DNA of 64,000 nt from contig CANMDW010000027.1 in the NCBI GenBank assembly GCA_947496705.1, positions 16,187 to 80,186 on the forward strand, written 5' to 3'. Origin of the DNA: an uncultured Aquimarina sp. (GTDB taxonomy: Bacteria; Bacteroidota; Bacteroidia; Flavobacteriales; Flavobacteriaceae). Each line of letters opens with the position of its first letter. The stretch's first letter is position 1. This document shows positions 38,733 to 46,660 of this stretch, piece after piece. A program made the translations under genes and the position numbers. A model generated the notes under the pieces. The model did no database searches, had not been told where the DNA came from, and was given only the letters and a program-made list of their open reading frames with translations.

Positions 38733-39197
38733 TTATTTTATTAAAGTGATCACATAAGTTTCCAATCTATCAAAAACGGCACCCCAACCATTCATAAAGC
38801 CCATTTGCTCTTGTTGTCTGCAATATTCCTCTGTTGGGTGAACAACATTAAAAGTAAAATTGGTTTTATCTCCATTTTCCTCGAATAGGGCTTGTATTTC
38901 TACGCCTTCAGTCATTGGTTTGAAGTTTGCAGACGAAACTATTTTTTCGAGTTCAACAATTTCTGAATATACACCATCAGCAATGAATTCATTTCCATCT
39001 GGCATTAACATAACATACTTCCATTGGCCACCAACTTTAAAGTCATGTTCGATTACTTTGGTCTCCATTCCTTTTGGTCCCCACCAATTTGCAATATGTT
39101 CTGGTTGAGTCCAAGTTTCCCAAACTAGTTTTATAGGTGCATTGAATGTTCTTTTTAATGTTAATGTGCGATTGTTTGCTTCGTTCATGCTACTCAT
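38733..39197 (-). CDS. SRPBCC/AHSA1 domain protein
   Basis: This 154-residue protein has the AHSA1 hot-dog-like START fold: LKRTFNAPIKLVWETWTQ, PEHIANWWGPKGMET, then GGQWKYVMLMPDGNEF. Such proteins bind small hydrophobic ligands. Its start overlaps the end of the ArsR-type regulator by 8 bp. ArsR plus AHSA1 is a common Bacteroidota module in which the regulator probably controls its own operon. The ligand is unknown. Confidence 0.9.
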   Translation of the reverse strand: MSSMNEANNRTLTLKRTFNAPIKLVWETWTQPEHIANWWGPKGMETKVIEHDFKVGGQWKYVMLMPDGNEFIADGVYSEIVELEKIVSSANFKPMTEGVEIQALFEENGDKTNFTFNVVHPTEEYCRQQEQMGFMNGWGAVFDRLETYVITLIK

Positions 39198-39540
39198 CTT
39201 TTTTATTTTTTGCCTGCTCGTCTGGCAGGCGGGTTTGTAATTTGATTAAATAATTTTCAAAAGAATCCAGTTTTTCCTCCCACAGATTGCGATATTGTTC
39301 TATCCATAAAAAAGCAGGGATAAGGTTTTTAGGCCGAATTTGGCAAAATCGTTCTCTTCCTTGTTTATTAATAGTTATTATTCCGCACTCTTCTAAGATT
39401 TTTAAATGCTTTGAAATTGCAGGGCGGCTAACATCGAATTTTTCAACAACAGAATTAATAGTAAGGGTTTTTTCTGCTAAAAGACCAATGATATCTCTTC
39501 TAACAGGATCTGCAATTGCTTGAAAAACATCTCTTCTCAT
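39190..39540 (-). CDS. ArsR-family winged-helix repressor
   Basis: This 116-residue regulator has the ArsR fold: AIADPVRRDIIGLLAEKTLT, SVVEKFDVSRPAISKHLKIL, ECGIITINKQGRERFCQI. It has no metal-site cysteine pair in helix alpha-3, so it is probably a ligand-sensing AHSA1-associated type. The C-terminal residues QTRLPDEQA are encoded by a GC-rich palindrome (39211-39233) that recurs elsewhere in the window, so the tail may be an inserted extension. Confidence 0.9.
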   Translation of the reverse strand: MRRDVFQAIADPVRRDIIGLLAEKTLTINSVVEKFDVSRPAISKHLKILEECGIITINKQGRERFCQIRPKNLIPAFLWIEQYRNLWEEKLDSFENYLIKLQTRLPDEQAKNKKDE

Positions 39541-39862
39541 TTTAGTTATGTAACTATTCGGTTATAAATATATATATAAAACCGTTCGGTTACGCAAATA
39601 TTTTATAAAATTTTAAATTCAGTTGATTTAATTTGTTCTTCTATCGCAATTTTTGTTGGTACAAACCCGTCTTGATTCGTATGTGTGTTTTTTGGTTGTT
39701 GGATGAGTAATGATTTCATAGTCAGAACATCCGTTTTATCCTCTGTACAGCCTAAAATCAAAATGCTAAGTCCAAATTAGTGTTAAAATTCGCTTCATTT
39801 TCTTCGTATGGTGAATTTGGCCTTCAGTTGCGGTGCAACTATATTCTGTAATTTTCTTATTC

Positions 39863-40116
39863 AACGTGAGTTCGGTTTAAAATATATTGACAATCAGCTT
39901 TTTATAAGCTTTATGAGTCCCTTCTCCCTCTGGGAACGACATTGCGACAGCAATGGGCGGGCTGGAGGAAGGACAGGGGTGTTTTGACACCTTTTAATAT
40001 TTGTGGGTACACCAGCTTGCATGCCAGGCAGGCTCTCCCAGAGGAAGAGGAAACCCAAAGAGTTATTAATAAGCTTTTAGCAGAATGTTCAAATTTACTT
40101 TATCCCGACTCACGTT
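39863..40116. repeat. Large imperfect inverted-repeat element (254 bp)
   Basis: AACGTGAGT at 39863 and ACTCACGTT ending at 40116 are the outer ends. Behind them lie about 75-bp imperfect complementary arms, including TAAGCTTTATGAG and the inner CCCTCTGGGA/TCCCAGAGG. The transcript could fold into one long hairpin. It occupies most of a 580-bp gap between the ArsR gene and the DUF4199 gene, where no gene is visible. Confidence 0.6.
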
Positions 40117-40124
40117 ATTCGGGT

Positions 40125-40658
40125 TCATTTTCTATTATTTGATTTTAAAAAGAAACTTAAGAGCAGTGTAAAAGCTGAACCTGTAATAAAATTACCAACA
40201 AAGGAATAAAAGCTTTGCACAGAAGTGCTGTAATATTCTTTCTTCTCTAATAGTTTTGTTTCAAGTTTTTCTGATGAAACATTCGCATCTTGCATTTTCT
40301 CTTTCAGGGCATTAAGCGTATCGGCAACATAGTTTGTATAGAGCAATTCATAAAAGATATAGGTAAAAATAACACTAAATATAGCTGTCGATAAACTTAA
40401 AACAAGTCCTTGTAAAAGGGCTTCTTTATATGAAATAACTAGGCCATTTTGTTCTTTCCTCTTTCTTATAGCCAAGTAGATACCAAAAAGCAAAAAGAGA
40501 TACAGCATTAGAAATAGAATAGTACCTCCAATCATTTCATTGTCTAATGAAATAGCTTTAGGTCCAAGCAATTTGAGCCAAACGAGTGTCAGCATTAATG
40601 CACTTCCTCCAAATGCAATTACAAATCCGTAAATGAGTGGTGTTTTGAATTTTATCAT
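40125..40658 (-). CDS. DUF4199 membrane protein
   Basis: This 177-residue protein has four predicted membrane helices (about 7-29, 45-63, 80-108 and 150-170) and a loop of charged residues between the last two. The pattern, with SYKEALLQGLVLSL in the third helix, matches DUF4199, a Bacteroidota family of unknown function. The stop codon is 9 bp from the end of the large inverted repeat. The LuxR-type gene lies 82 bp upstream on the same strand. Confidence 0.85.
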   Translation of the reverse strand: MIKFKTPLIYGFVIAFGGSALMLTLVWLKLLGPKAISLDNEMIGGTILFLMLYLFLLFGIYLAIRKRKEQNGLVISYKEALLQGLVLSLSTAIFSVIFTYIFYELLYTNYVADTLNALKEKMQDANVSSEKLETKLLEKKEYYSTSVQSFYSFVGNFITGSAFTLLLSFFLKSNNRK

Positions 40659-40740
40659 TTTCTTTAAATTTTATTCTTCGACAAAATTCACGGTCATTCT
40701 ATAACAATACAAGTAAAAGTGGGTGGAAAAAAGAGTGGAT

Positions 40741-41169
40741 TTAGTGATTTCCACCTTTTTCTAATAGTTTTTTGCTCAAAAAACTAAGTTCTTTCCTGTT
40801 TTTAAGTCCTGTTTTTTTGTAAACATTGTTGATATGTGTTTTGATAGTAGAAATGTCGACGAACAACTGGTCTGCAATTTCTTGATTCTTTTTACCCAAG
40901 GCAATTAACTCAATAACTTCTTTCTCTCTTTCTGTAATCCGATTATGATATGCTATTTCAAAGTCGTCATTTTTCTTATTTGTTCCAAGTGTCATACCAA
41001 ACCAACACACTAAAAGTATAAACGGAACTAAAAATAGTGAGTTAATATTATTAATCTCTACGATTCCATAGCTTGAAGAGTAGTAAAAAACATTGAAAAT
41101 TAGCACTCCTAATACTACAAGCACTGTTAAGATTACTAAAACTCTATTTTTCTTGATTATGTTTGTCAC
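40741..41169 (-). CDS. Membrane-anchored LuxR-type regulator
   Basis: This 142-residue protein has two N-terminal membrane helices (about 8-28 and 40-62) followed by a LuxR/NarL helix-turn-helix (ITEREKEVIELIALGKKNQE, VDISTIKTHINNVYKKTGLK). A tethered HTH with no sensor domain is typical of small Bacteroidota regulators. It probably controls the downstream DUF4199 gene, since the two are close and co-oriented; this is inference. It is the last gene before the hairpin-separated accessory array. Confidence 0.88.
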   Translation of the reverse strand: MTNIIKKNRVLVILTVLVVLGVLIFNVFYYSSSYGIVEINNINSLFLVPFILLVCWFGMTLGTNKKNDDFEIAYHNRITEREKEVIELIALGKKNQEIADQLFVDISTIKTHINNVYKKTGLKNRKELSFLSKKLLEKGGNH

Positions 41170-41197
41170 TTTATATGTCGTCTTTACAATGACCGCT

Positions 41198-41349
41198 GCT
41201 AACGCTTAATGTATAGTTTCTAGCGGAATAATCTTAGAATAACACTCTGCATAGCCCAAAGATAGCAAAAGCGCGTGAAATTCCCTGCCTCGCCGTCAGG
41301 AAGGCGTTAGGAATTTCTGCCACTATGAACTCATAGGCATTGTTTTAGC
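41198..41349. repeat. attC-like palindrome 1
   Basis: The left end is GCTAACG and the right end TTGTTTTAGC. The arms TATAGTTTCTAGCGG and CACTATGAACTCATA are imperfectly complementary. The centre (GTGAAATTCC/GGAATTTC) is shared with the site at 44830, although the neighbouring genes are unrelated. This is the first of the series. Confidence 0.6.
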
Positions 41350-41376
41350 TGCTGGTTTTTATTTTTCAATCAATTC

Positions 41377-41963
41377 CTATAACATTTTTAAAACGGGATT
41401 TTCTTCTCCTTGTTCCCCTTCTTGTTTTGCTCCTGGTCGATTATCTTCTTTAATGATTTCCAATTGTGTTGTATTTCCTTTTTCGGTCAGTGAACTCATT
41501 TAGACTTTTATTCTGGGCTGCAAACATAGCATTCCTGCCCGACCCGGCAGGCGGGTTGTCCCCTAATTTTGACTTTTTATCGTACCGTAGCACTGCTATG
41601 CTTCTCAAAAAAGGCTTCATTAGGTAGCAAAAGCCTATATTTTCGCCTTCAGACAAAAAGTCTAAATGAGTTCAGTTTATATTCCATCTGGAAATAATTT
41701 TCAGGTTTGTCTTCAAGGTCTGGTCTCGGAGCAAAGAGATTGTATTTTAATTTTTGATTGGATTTAAATTCAAAAACTGTTCCCCACTGTTCAAAGATTT
41801 GTCCTTCCCATTCCGATTTGAAACGAATTTCATTTCCTACATTCCAATCCGTTGTTAGTTCACTTCCGTATTGCCACTGTTTAACTTTTTCAGGGTTTGT
41901 TAGAGCATCCCAAACTTGTTCAGTTGAAGCCTTTATTGTTATTTTTGAAATATTCGTTGCCAT
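41377..41963 (-). pseudogene. SRPBCC/AHSA1 gene split by MITE copy 2
   Basis: The gene begins MATNISKITIKASTEQVWD and reads in frame to YKL at 41674, where the 182-bp element interrupts it and adds NSFRLFV and a stop. Removing the element and one AGT copy restores a continuous 133-codon frame: ...FQMEYKLTEKGNTTQLEII and so on to PVLKML with a stop at 41377. The repaired protein is a normal-length single-domain AHSA1 protein. The gene is therefore intact apart from the insertion, which looks recent. Confidence 0.93.
41492..41673. mobile_element. MITE copy 2, inserted in the AHSA1 gene (182 bp)
   Basis: The ends GAACTCATTTAGAC and GTCTAAATGAGTTC are inverted repeats. AGT flanks both sides (41489-41491 and 41674-41676). 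The interior resembles copy 1 read in the opposite direction, with the shared GC-rich palindrome at 41534-41555. The empty site can be reconstructed exactly because the host reading frame is restored when the element is removed. Confidence 0.95.
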
Positions 41964-42036
41964 ATTTTAATTTTTTTAGATTTTAATTTGTTCAACTTGC
42001 AGCTAATGACTCGAATATGCGGAGGCCGGGATTTCT

Positions 42037-42128
42037 GTGCTACCAACTTATAATGTCGTTACTGTTTTTGAGTAAATGAATAAAAGTTTCATAAACCTAC
42101 AATCAACCAGCTTATGTGTGTTTTTTGT
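42037..42128. repeat. attC-like palindrome, left half, interrupted
   Basis: GTGCTACCAACTTATAATG resembles the left arms of other sites. A candidate right arm, TTAGTTATTGTAAAC, lies at about 42452, so the site may be split by the intron scar and tandem repeats between. The match is weaker than at other sites. Confidence 0.4.
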
Positions 42129-42167
42129 GTGTGCCTTGAATGGTAAATATAATTCTTTTGTTAGAAT
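42129..42167 (+). mobile_element. 5'-end fragment of a group II intron
   Basis: GTGTGCCTTGAATGGTAAAT continues for about 40 bp with near identity to the start of the intron at 46661, then stops where the 20-bp tandem repeat begins (GAATGTTCC). It is a scar of a deleted intron. Confidence 0.65.
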
Positions 42168-42372
42168 GTTCCGCAGCGTCTTCAATTGTTCCACAGCAGC
42201 TTCAATTGTTCCACAGCGGCGTCAATTGTTCCACAGCGGCGTCAATTGTTCCACAGCGTCGTCAATTGTTCCGCAGCGTCGTCAAATGTTCCGCAGCGGC
42301 GTCAATTGTTCCACAGCAGCTTCAATTGTTCCGCAGCAGCGTCAATTGTTCCGCAGCGCCTTCAAATCTTCC
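42168..42372. repeat. 20-bp tandem repeat array 1
   Basis: About ten units of GTTCCACAGCGGCGTCAATT-like sequence, with period exactly 20 bp and C/T and G/A variants. The array ends in CCCTACAAGG and TTCAAATTTGTTTACCATC, the same right flank as array 2 at 44970. All three plus-strand frames are open only because the unit lacks stop codons. The start coincides with the end of the intron scar. Confidence 0.9.
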
Positions 42373-42535
42373 CTACAAGGTTCAAATTTGTTTACCATCT
42401 CTTTTTTCTGTTCCTGTGCTTATGTTCGGTTGTACCCACCACCCGAATGCTTAGTTATTGTAAACAGTTTTTTAATTCATTACCAAACTTTTTGTGCATG
42501 AACAAAAGATAATCCCATTTTCTATCGAATATAAT

Positions 42536-43471
42536 CTATTGGGTTATTAAGTCCTCAATCACTTTAAATACCAAATGAGTGGTGAAAGTCAAGTAATCGA
42601 AATTTACAGTTTCAAAAGTATCCGTCGGATCGTGATGATGCGGGGAGGTGTCACCATGTTTATATTCTTCAGTTATTCCAACAGCATTATAGCCAGCCTC
42701 TCTCCATTCCTTGTGATCTGAAGAAGTCACTCTTGTGGTATAAATTTTAATTCCAAAAGGGCTCGCATGTTTTTTATAAACGGACTTTAAGTACTTTGTT
42801 GGCAATTCAAGTTCAATGTTTCTATCTCCATCTTTATCCCATCCCACTTGATCAGCTGTGTGGACTGAGTGAATCTTGAACCCACTTTCTTTAATAAAAC
42901 TAACAAAAGCAAGACTCCCCGCATGACCAGTTTCTTCTTGGTCAAAAAAGACAAAAATCAGATTCTTTTTTCGATTTTCCATAGCTGCTGCCAATTTTGA
43001 AACCCCATAAACCAAAGCGCAGCCAGTGGCATTATCACTCGCTCCCGGTGTCTCTTTTACCGTATCATAATGGGCTCCAATTATGATATACTCATCACTC
43101 GGTGTCGTAGCCGGCAAGATTGCATATAAATTAACCCCATAATAGGGATTATGTATTGACATCTTCCTGCTCTTGGGTAAATCAACTTTGTAATAGTATT
43201 CCTTAGCGTCTATCTTAATATCCCGAAGCTTACTTTTTAAATAGTTTCTTACTAGAAGTTTTTCATTTTTACTCCATCGTTTTTTTAATTTTTTGCTTTG
43301 ATCAATTTTCGAATCACCTGTAAGTGCCGAAACAATTTCCTTTTGTTCTAAAGTTAGTGTAGTTTGAACTTCCGCTGATATGAGATTTTGAACGAGATCG
43401 GTCCTGCCCACATTTTTTTGATTGCATGCCGTAATCAAAATCAACATTAAAAAATCCCTTAAAATTTTCAT
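42536..43471 (-). CDS. M28-family zinc peptidase lipoprotein
   Basis: This 311-residue lipoprotein has the lipobox ITAC at residue 15. The M28 fold has its metal ligands: GAHYDTV near 133, SDNATGCA, DQEETGHAG, and TSSDHKEW later. It should cleave peptides from their N-terminus (aminopeptidase-like) and sits on the cell envelope. Length and motifs look intact. It is a minus-strand gene bordered by tandem repeats and the attC-like site at 43484, i.e. a typical cassette of this array. Confidence 0.88.
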   Translation of the reverse strand: MKILRDFLMLILITACNQKNVGRTDLVQNLISAEVQTTLTLEQKEIVSALTGDSKIDQSKKLKKRWSKNEKLLVRNYLKSKLRDIKIDAKEYYYKVDLPKSRKMSIHNPYYGVNLYAILPATTPSDEYIIIGAHYDTVKETPGASDNATGCALVYGVSKLAAAMENRKKNLIFVFFDQEETGHAGSLAFVSFIKESGFKIHSVHTADQVGWDKDGDRNIELELPTKYLKSVYKKHASPFGIKIYTTRVTSSDHKEWREAGYNAVGITEEYKHGDTSPHHHDPTDTFETVNFDYLTFTTHLVFKVIEDLITQ

Positions 43472-43483
43472 TTTAGTAAATTG

Positions 43484-43551
43484 TTTACAATGTCTCTTGT
43501 ATAATGCATATGCACCTTTTGGGATGCAAATGCATTATACAAATTGGCACA
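43484..43551. repeat. attC-like palindrome 2
   Basis: The left end is TTTACAATG. Arms TTGTATAATGCATATGC and GCAAATGCATTATACAA pair with one mismatch and a short GGG loop. The arms are shared with the sites at 45262 and 46596. The 150 bp to its right can be read on the minus strand as a decayed C-terminal frame (LDWLIKELKKRIT), possibly a lost gene end. Confidence 0.7.
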
Positions 43552-43700
43552 GGTTATTCTTTTTTTCAATTCTTTAATTAACCAATCTAATCGGGTTCTG
43601 GCAACACTAATTGTATCGATATAATTTCTATATTCTATTCTTTTCAGGTGTAGATATAATCACCCATCAATATGACTTTTATTGACTAATACACTAGAAG

Positions 43701-44675
43701 CTAATCGATTAATATTTTTACTGTTTCTGGTATTTGGTATTTTTTTTTCAGTTCTAATAATTTATCTTCATCTATATTATTGTCGTGAATAATTAATTCA
43801 TTAAGAATATCATAATTAAGATGTTTTAAAAGAAATTCAAGTTCTTCGTACCAGTTGTTTATCATTTTTTTGGTCAATGCTAGTGATTCTAAATTTTTCA
43901 TAATCGGAGAAAACACAATACTTTCCAAATATTTATCAGGATTGAAGCCCGAGAAACGAATGTTGTGAAACTCAAGTTTTTTCAGATTGGTTAAATCCTC
44001 CCTAAGCATCAATTTTTTTAAATTTTGCAGAGAGAATGATAGTTCATCTTTATTACCAAATCTCAGCGTTTCTAATTGTTTTAGTAAAGATGATTTACAG
44101 AATACACTTAGATCATTTTCGGATATATTGCTATTCCAAATTGTAAAATGCTTTAGGTTTTCAAAGACTCCAAGATTCACGAAAACATCAAAGTTTCGAA
44201 TATCTTCACAGGAAATGAATTTAATTGTAGATAGGTATTTATATTCTTTCCAAATTTTCTGAGAGATATAATTAAAGTTTACAGAACTATGGCGATAGTA
44301 CTTTAATGTTCTAATAAGTCTATAGAAAAGTCTGGGATATTCCAATCTGCTACTGCCAGTTACGATTCTATAAATGTCTTCTATATTACCTAATTTTTGA
44401 TCTAACAAGAATACTAGTTTTTCATTAACAGGAAGATTGTATAAAGTGAATAAATCCCTAGTGAATCTCCAGATTTCTGATTCGCTTACAGTTTTTTTTA
44501 TCAACGCATCATATAAATAATCAATGAAATTATTTCTTTCTATTTCGTTAGATAAAGAGTTGATGATAGCAATAATATCTCTTTCAAACTGATACAAATA
44601 ATTGTTTTTAGCATTGAAAGTCTCTAAGCAAACATTCAAAGATTTTATAGCTGTTTCAAGTTGATTAATTTCCAA
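43701..44675 (-). CDS. Leucine-rich-repeat-like protein
   Basis: This 324-residue protein has no signal peptide. From about residue 175 it shows degenerate leucine-rich repeats (FENLKHFTIWNSNISENDL, LKQLETLRFGN, NLKKLEFHNIRFSG, MKNLESLALTKK, LNELIIHDNN). The N-terminal half is helical and unassigned. LRRs bind proteins, so it could be a cytoplasmic adaptor, but I cannot name the family. It has no close partner and is flanked by palindromes on both sides. A+T content is higher than in the backbone. Confidence 0.75.
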   Translation of the reverse strand: MEINQLETAIKSLNVCLETFNAKNNYLYQFERDIIAIINSLSNEIERNNFIDYLYDALIKKTVSESEIWRFTRDLFTLYNLPVNEKLVFLLDQKLGNIEDIYRIVTGSSRLEYPRLFYRLIRTLKYYRHSSVNFNYISQKIWKEYKYLSTIKFISCEDIRNFDVFVNLGVFENLKHFTIWNSNISENDLSVFCKSSLLKQLETLRFGNKDELSFSLQNLKKLMLREDLTNLKKLEFHNIRFSGFNPDKYLESIVFSPIMKNLESLALTKKMINNWYEELEFLLKHLNYDILNELIIHDNNIDEDKLLELKKKYQIPETVKILID

Positions 44676-44829
44676 ATTGTTCTTTTAGAGTGAATGTAAC
44701 TATTCTGGTACTCTCCAATATAGTTGATTTCTTTTGATCTTCAATGAATGTAAGATAATTTTAGAGAAGGAGTTATTACTTTTCAATGCGCTAATTATCT
44801 GAAAAGTCACGAGTGAATAGATTTTGCTT

Positions 44830-44969
44830 GTACCTACTGCTTGATGTATAGTTTCGTAGCAGAAATATCTAAAATTGACCTTCTGCATAGTCCAAAGGTA
44901 GCAAAAGTGCGTGAAATTCCCTGTTTCGCCTACCTTTGGCAGGTAAACTGTCCAGGCAGGCATTAGGAA
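44830..44969. repeat. attC-like palindrome 3, right arm replaced by tandem repeats
   Basis: GTACCTACTGCTTGATGTATAG resembles the left arm of site 1 at 41198, and the sequence is similar for about 140 bp, to ATTAGGAATTTC. The right arm is then replaced by 20-bp repeats. It contains one copy of the GC-rich palindrome (about 44930-44962). Confidence 0.6.
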
Positions 44970-45195
44970 TTTCCGCAGCGCTGTCAAATGTTCCGCAGCG
45001 CTGTCAAATGTTCCGCAGCGCTGTCAAATGTTCCGCAGCGCTGTCAATTGTTCCGCAGCGGCGTCAATTGTTCCACAGCGCTGTCAAATGTTCCGCAGCG
45101 GCGTCAATTGTTCCACAGCGCTGTCAATTGTTCCGCAGCGGCGTCAATTGTTCCACAGCGCTGTCAATTGTTCCGCAGTGCCTTTAAATGTTCCC
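44970..45195. repeat. 20-bp tandem repeat array 2
   Basis: About eleven units of GTTCCGCAGCGCTGTCAAAT, period 20 bp, similar to but distinct from array 1. It shares array 1's right flank (CCCTACAAGG and TTTGTTTACCATC). It has no spacers of variable sequence, so it is not a CRISPR array. Confidence 0.9.
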
Positions 45196-45261
45196 TACAA
45201 GGTTCAAATTTGTTTACCATCTCTTTTTGCTGTCATTTTTTGTATTCTGGTGCTCTTAATT

Positions 45262-45333
45262 GGCTACAACGTCTCTTGTATAGTGCATTTGCGTCCCGAA
45301 GGGCGCATATGCACTATACAAATTATTGTGCGC
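45262..45333. repeat. attC-like palindrome 4
   Basis: The left end is GGCTACAACG and the right end ATTATTGTGCG. The arms TTGTATAGTGCATTTGCG and CGCATATGCACTATACAA pair with one mismatch around CCCGAAGGG. It is the cleanest of the series. The gene to its right ends 5 bp later. Confidence 0.75.
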
Positions 45334-45337
45334 TGGT

Positions 45338-45625
45338 TTATTCTGCGTTTTCATAGTTCAGATACCAATGAATTCCGAATTTGTCGATTAACGTGGCAAG
45401 TGTCAAGTTTGCTGAAGTTTCTGAAAAATCCATTGTTACTTGTCCACCAACTTTAAGTTTGTCAAAAGTTTCTTTCTGTTCAGACTGGTCACTGAAGTTT
45501 ACACTTATCGCTATATTGTCGCCTACATTCGTCTTTTGTCCGTCAAATCCGTCCGATGTGTAAAAATGAACTTGGTCTGCCTTGAATTCTGCGTGGGCAA
45601 TTTTGTCTTTAAATTCGTTAGACAC
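45338..45625 (-). pseudogene. PhnB-like glyoxalase/VOC fold, N-terminally truncated
   Basis: The C-terminal half of a PhnB-like protein is preserved (IAHAEFKADQVHFYTSDGF, LKVGGQVTMDFSETS, TLIDKFGIHWYLNYE). The usual N-terminal betabetaalphabetabetabeta half is missing, and a stop codon lies five codons before the first possible start (GTG at 45625). A complete family member has about 140 residues; 95 remain. It is therefore a 5'-deleted remnant. A functional truncated form cannot be excluded. Confidence 0.7.
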
Positions 45626-45661
45626 ATCGCTTGTAGATTATCAGATATGGTATTAATCTTT

Positions 45662-45975
45662 TCATTTCTTGTTTTTTACGATTTTGTATGCCGTTTCGAG
45701 AGCTTCGTACAAAAGCTCTTCTCCAATTTTATTGATGTCGATGTAAGTCCAACCGCTTTTTCCCCAATGGTTGTCAACTGGTAAATTGCTTTGTCGATTT
45801 TACAAAATTCGGTTTACTCGTCAACGTTAAGCTTAAGACAGGCTTTTGACTTTTCTATTTCGAGAGAAGCAAAAATTTTTTCGTCAATTCGAAAGGATAT
45901 AGCGTCAAAATGTGGCTTTTCTTCCACGTTTGGGAATGAAAGTGATAAAGTCCTAAATTTTTCTGTTTCTACCAT
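45662..45975 (-). pseudogene. MmcQ/YjbR-family gene, broken by a stop and a frameshift
   Basis: The MVETEKFRTLSLSFPNVEE start is followed by ISFRIDEKIFASLE and KLNVDE, then a TAA where the family has a glutamine, then TEFCKIDKAIY. A 1-bp deletion at about 45782 shifts the frame; the next frame continues as PVDNHWGKSGWTYIDINKIG and ends EALETAYKIVKNKK. Together they give a full MmcQ/YjbR-like protein of about 105 residues. Both lesions are small, so the decay is recent. YjbR-like proteins are DNA-binding-fold proteins of unknown role. Confidence 0.85.
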
Positions 45976-46002
45976 TTTTTTTAAAGCACGATTTTTCAAG
46001 TT

Positions 46003-46070
46003 GGCTACGTTTCGGGTATGATGTTGTAGCTATACCGCAGGATAGCTATGCATTATACCCATTGTAGCAT
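46003..46070. repeat. attC-like palindrome 5
   Basis: GGCTACG at the left, ATTGTAGCATG at the right. The arms GGGTATGATGTTGTAGCTA and TAGCTATGCATTATACCC pair imperfectly, with unpaired bases on one arm. It closely resembles the site at 48881, though the neighbouring genes differ. Confidence 0.75.
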
Positions 46071-46074
46071 GTTT

Positions 46075-46575
46075 TTACTTTCTTTTACTATAGATATCGG
46101 TCCACATTGATCTCCATATTTTCCAAGAATTATCTAATTGCCTTCTATAGATTGTTGTGTTTATCCCTTTTTGCAGCATTCCAAAGCTGATTGCATCTTT
46201 TTTATATGTCCAATCCAAAAGAGATTTATGAGTTGATATTGCCAATGTATCCATTATGTCCAAACTAATAATTTCGGTTTCATAATTGTTTATAATCGTC
46301 TTTGAACTATCTTTGGGAAACCAAAATTTTCTAATTTCAGATTTCCCTTCTATTGGTTTTAGTGTATTTGGCTGAATTCTAGAATCTTCGACCAAAAGTT
46401 TCATAATTCCTTCTTCATCTGATTTTAGCCAACCATTCACATATTCACTATGAATTTTTCGTATTTCCAATTCATCGGCATCTAAGATTTTATTAGCTTC
46501 CTTATTTTCACAGCCCGCTATAACTATTGTTAGAAATATTGAAAGGAATATTTTTTTGAGATTATGTAATATCAT
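46075..46575 (-). CDS. DUF4440/NTF2-like lipoprotein
   Basis: This 166-residue protein has a lipobox (IAGC at about residue 22). The rest matches a SnoaL/DUF4440 cone fold: IHSEYVNGWLKSDEEGIMKL, IQPNTLKPIEGKSEIRKF, then a C-terminal WKIWRSMWTDI. NTF2-like folds bind small ligands; the ligand is unknown. Flanked on both sides by attC-like palindromes, it is a clear single-gene cassette on the minus strand. Confidence 0.82.
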   Translation of the reverse strand: MILHNLKKIFLSIFLTIVIAGCENKEANKILDADELEIRKIHSEYVNGWLKSDEEGIMKLLVEDSRIQPNTLKPIEGKSEIRKFWFPKDSSKTIINNYETEIISLDIMDTLAISTHKSLLDWTYKKDAISFGMLQKGINTTIYRRQLDNSWKIWRSMWTDIYSKRK

Positions 46576-46595
46576 GAATTCGTTTTTTAATAATG

Positions 46596-46660
46596 TGTTA
46601 CAACGTTTCTTGTATGGTGCGTTTGCATCCCGTAGGGTGCATATGCAATATACAAACTGT
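46596..46660. repeat. attC-like palindrome 6, interrupted by a group II intron
   Basis: GTTACAACG at the left, then arms TTGTATGGTGCGTTTGCA and TGCATATGCAATATACAA around CCCGTAGGG. Only CT follows the right arm before the intron 5' end at 46661. The remaining right end would be at 47206. Confidence 0.7.

Noticed and set aside
39942..40142. 66-codon plus-strand open frame
   Set aside because: It lies in the arms of the large inverted repeat and matches no family.
41320..41345. Single GAACTCAT match as another MITE end
   Set aside because: No partner end or target duplication nearby; it is part of palindrome 1.
42076..42512. Three overlapping plus-frame open reading frames of 104-141 codons over array 1
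   Set aside because: The 20-bp unit lacks stop codons in every frame, so all three stay open. The translations are low-complexity repeats without start signals.
42168..45195. CRISPR array
   Set aside because: Units are contiguous 20-bp tandem repeats with no unique spacers, and no cas gene is present.
44936..45456. Three overlapping open frames over array 2
   Set aside because: Same reason: open frames follow from the repeat unit and are not conserved proteins.
45440..45784. 114-codon plus-strand frame
   Set aside because: Antisense to the PhnB-like and MmcQ-like pseudogenes, whose homology is clear.
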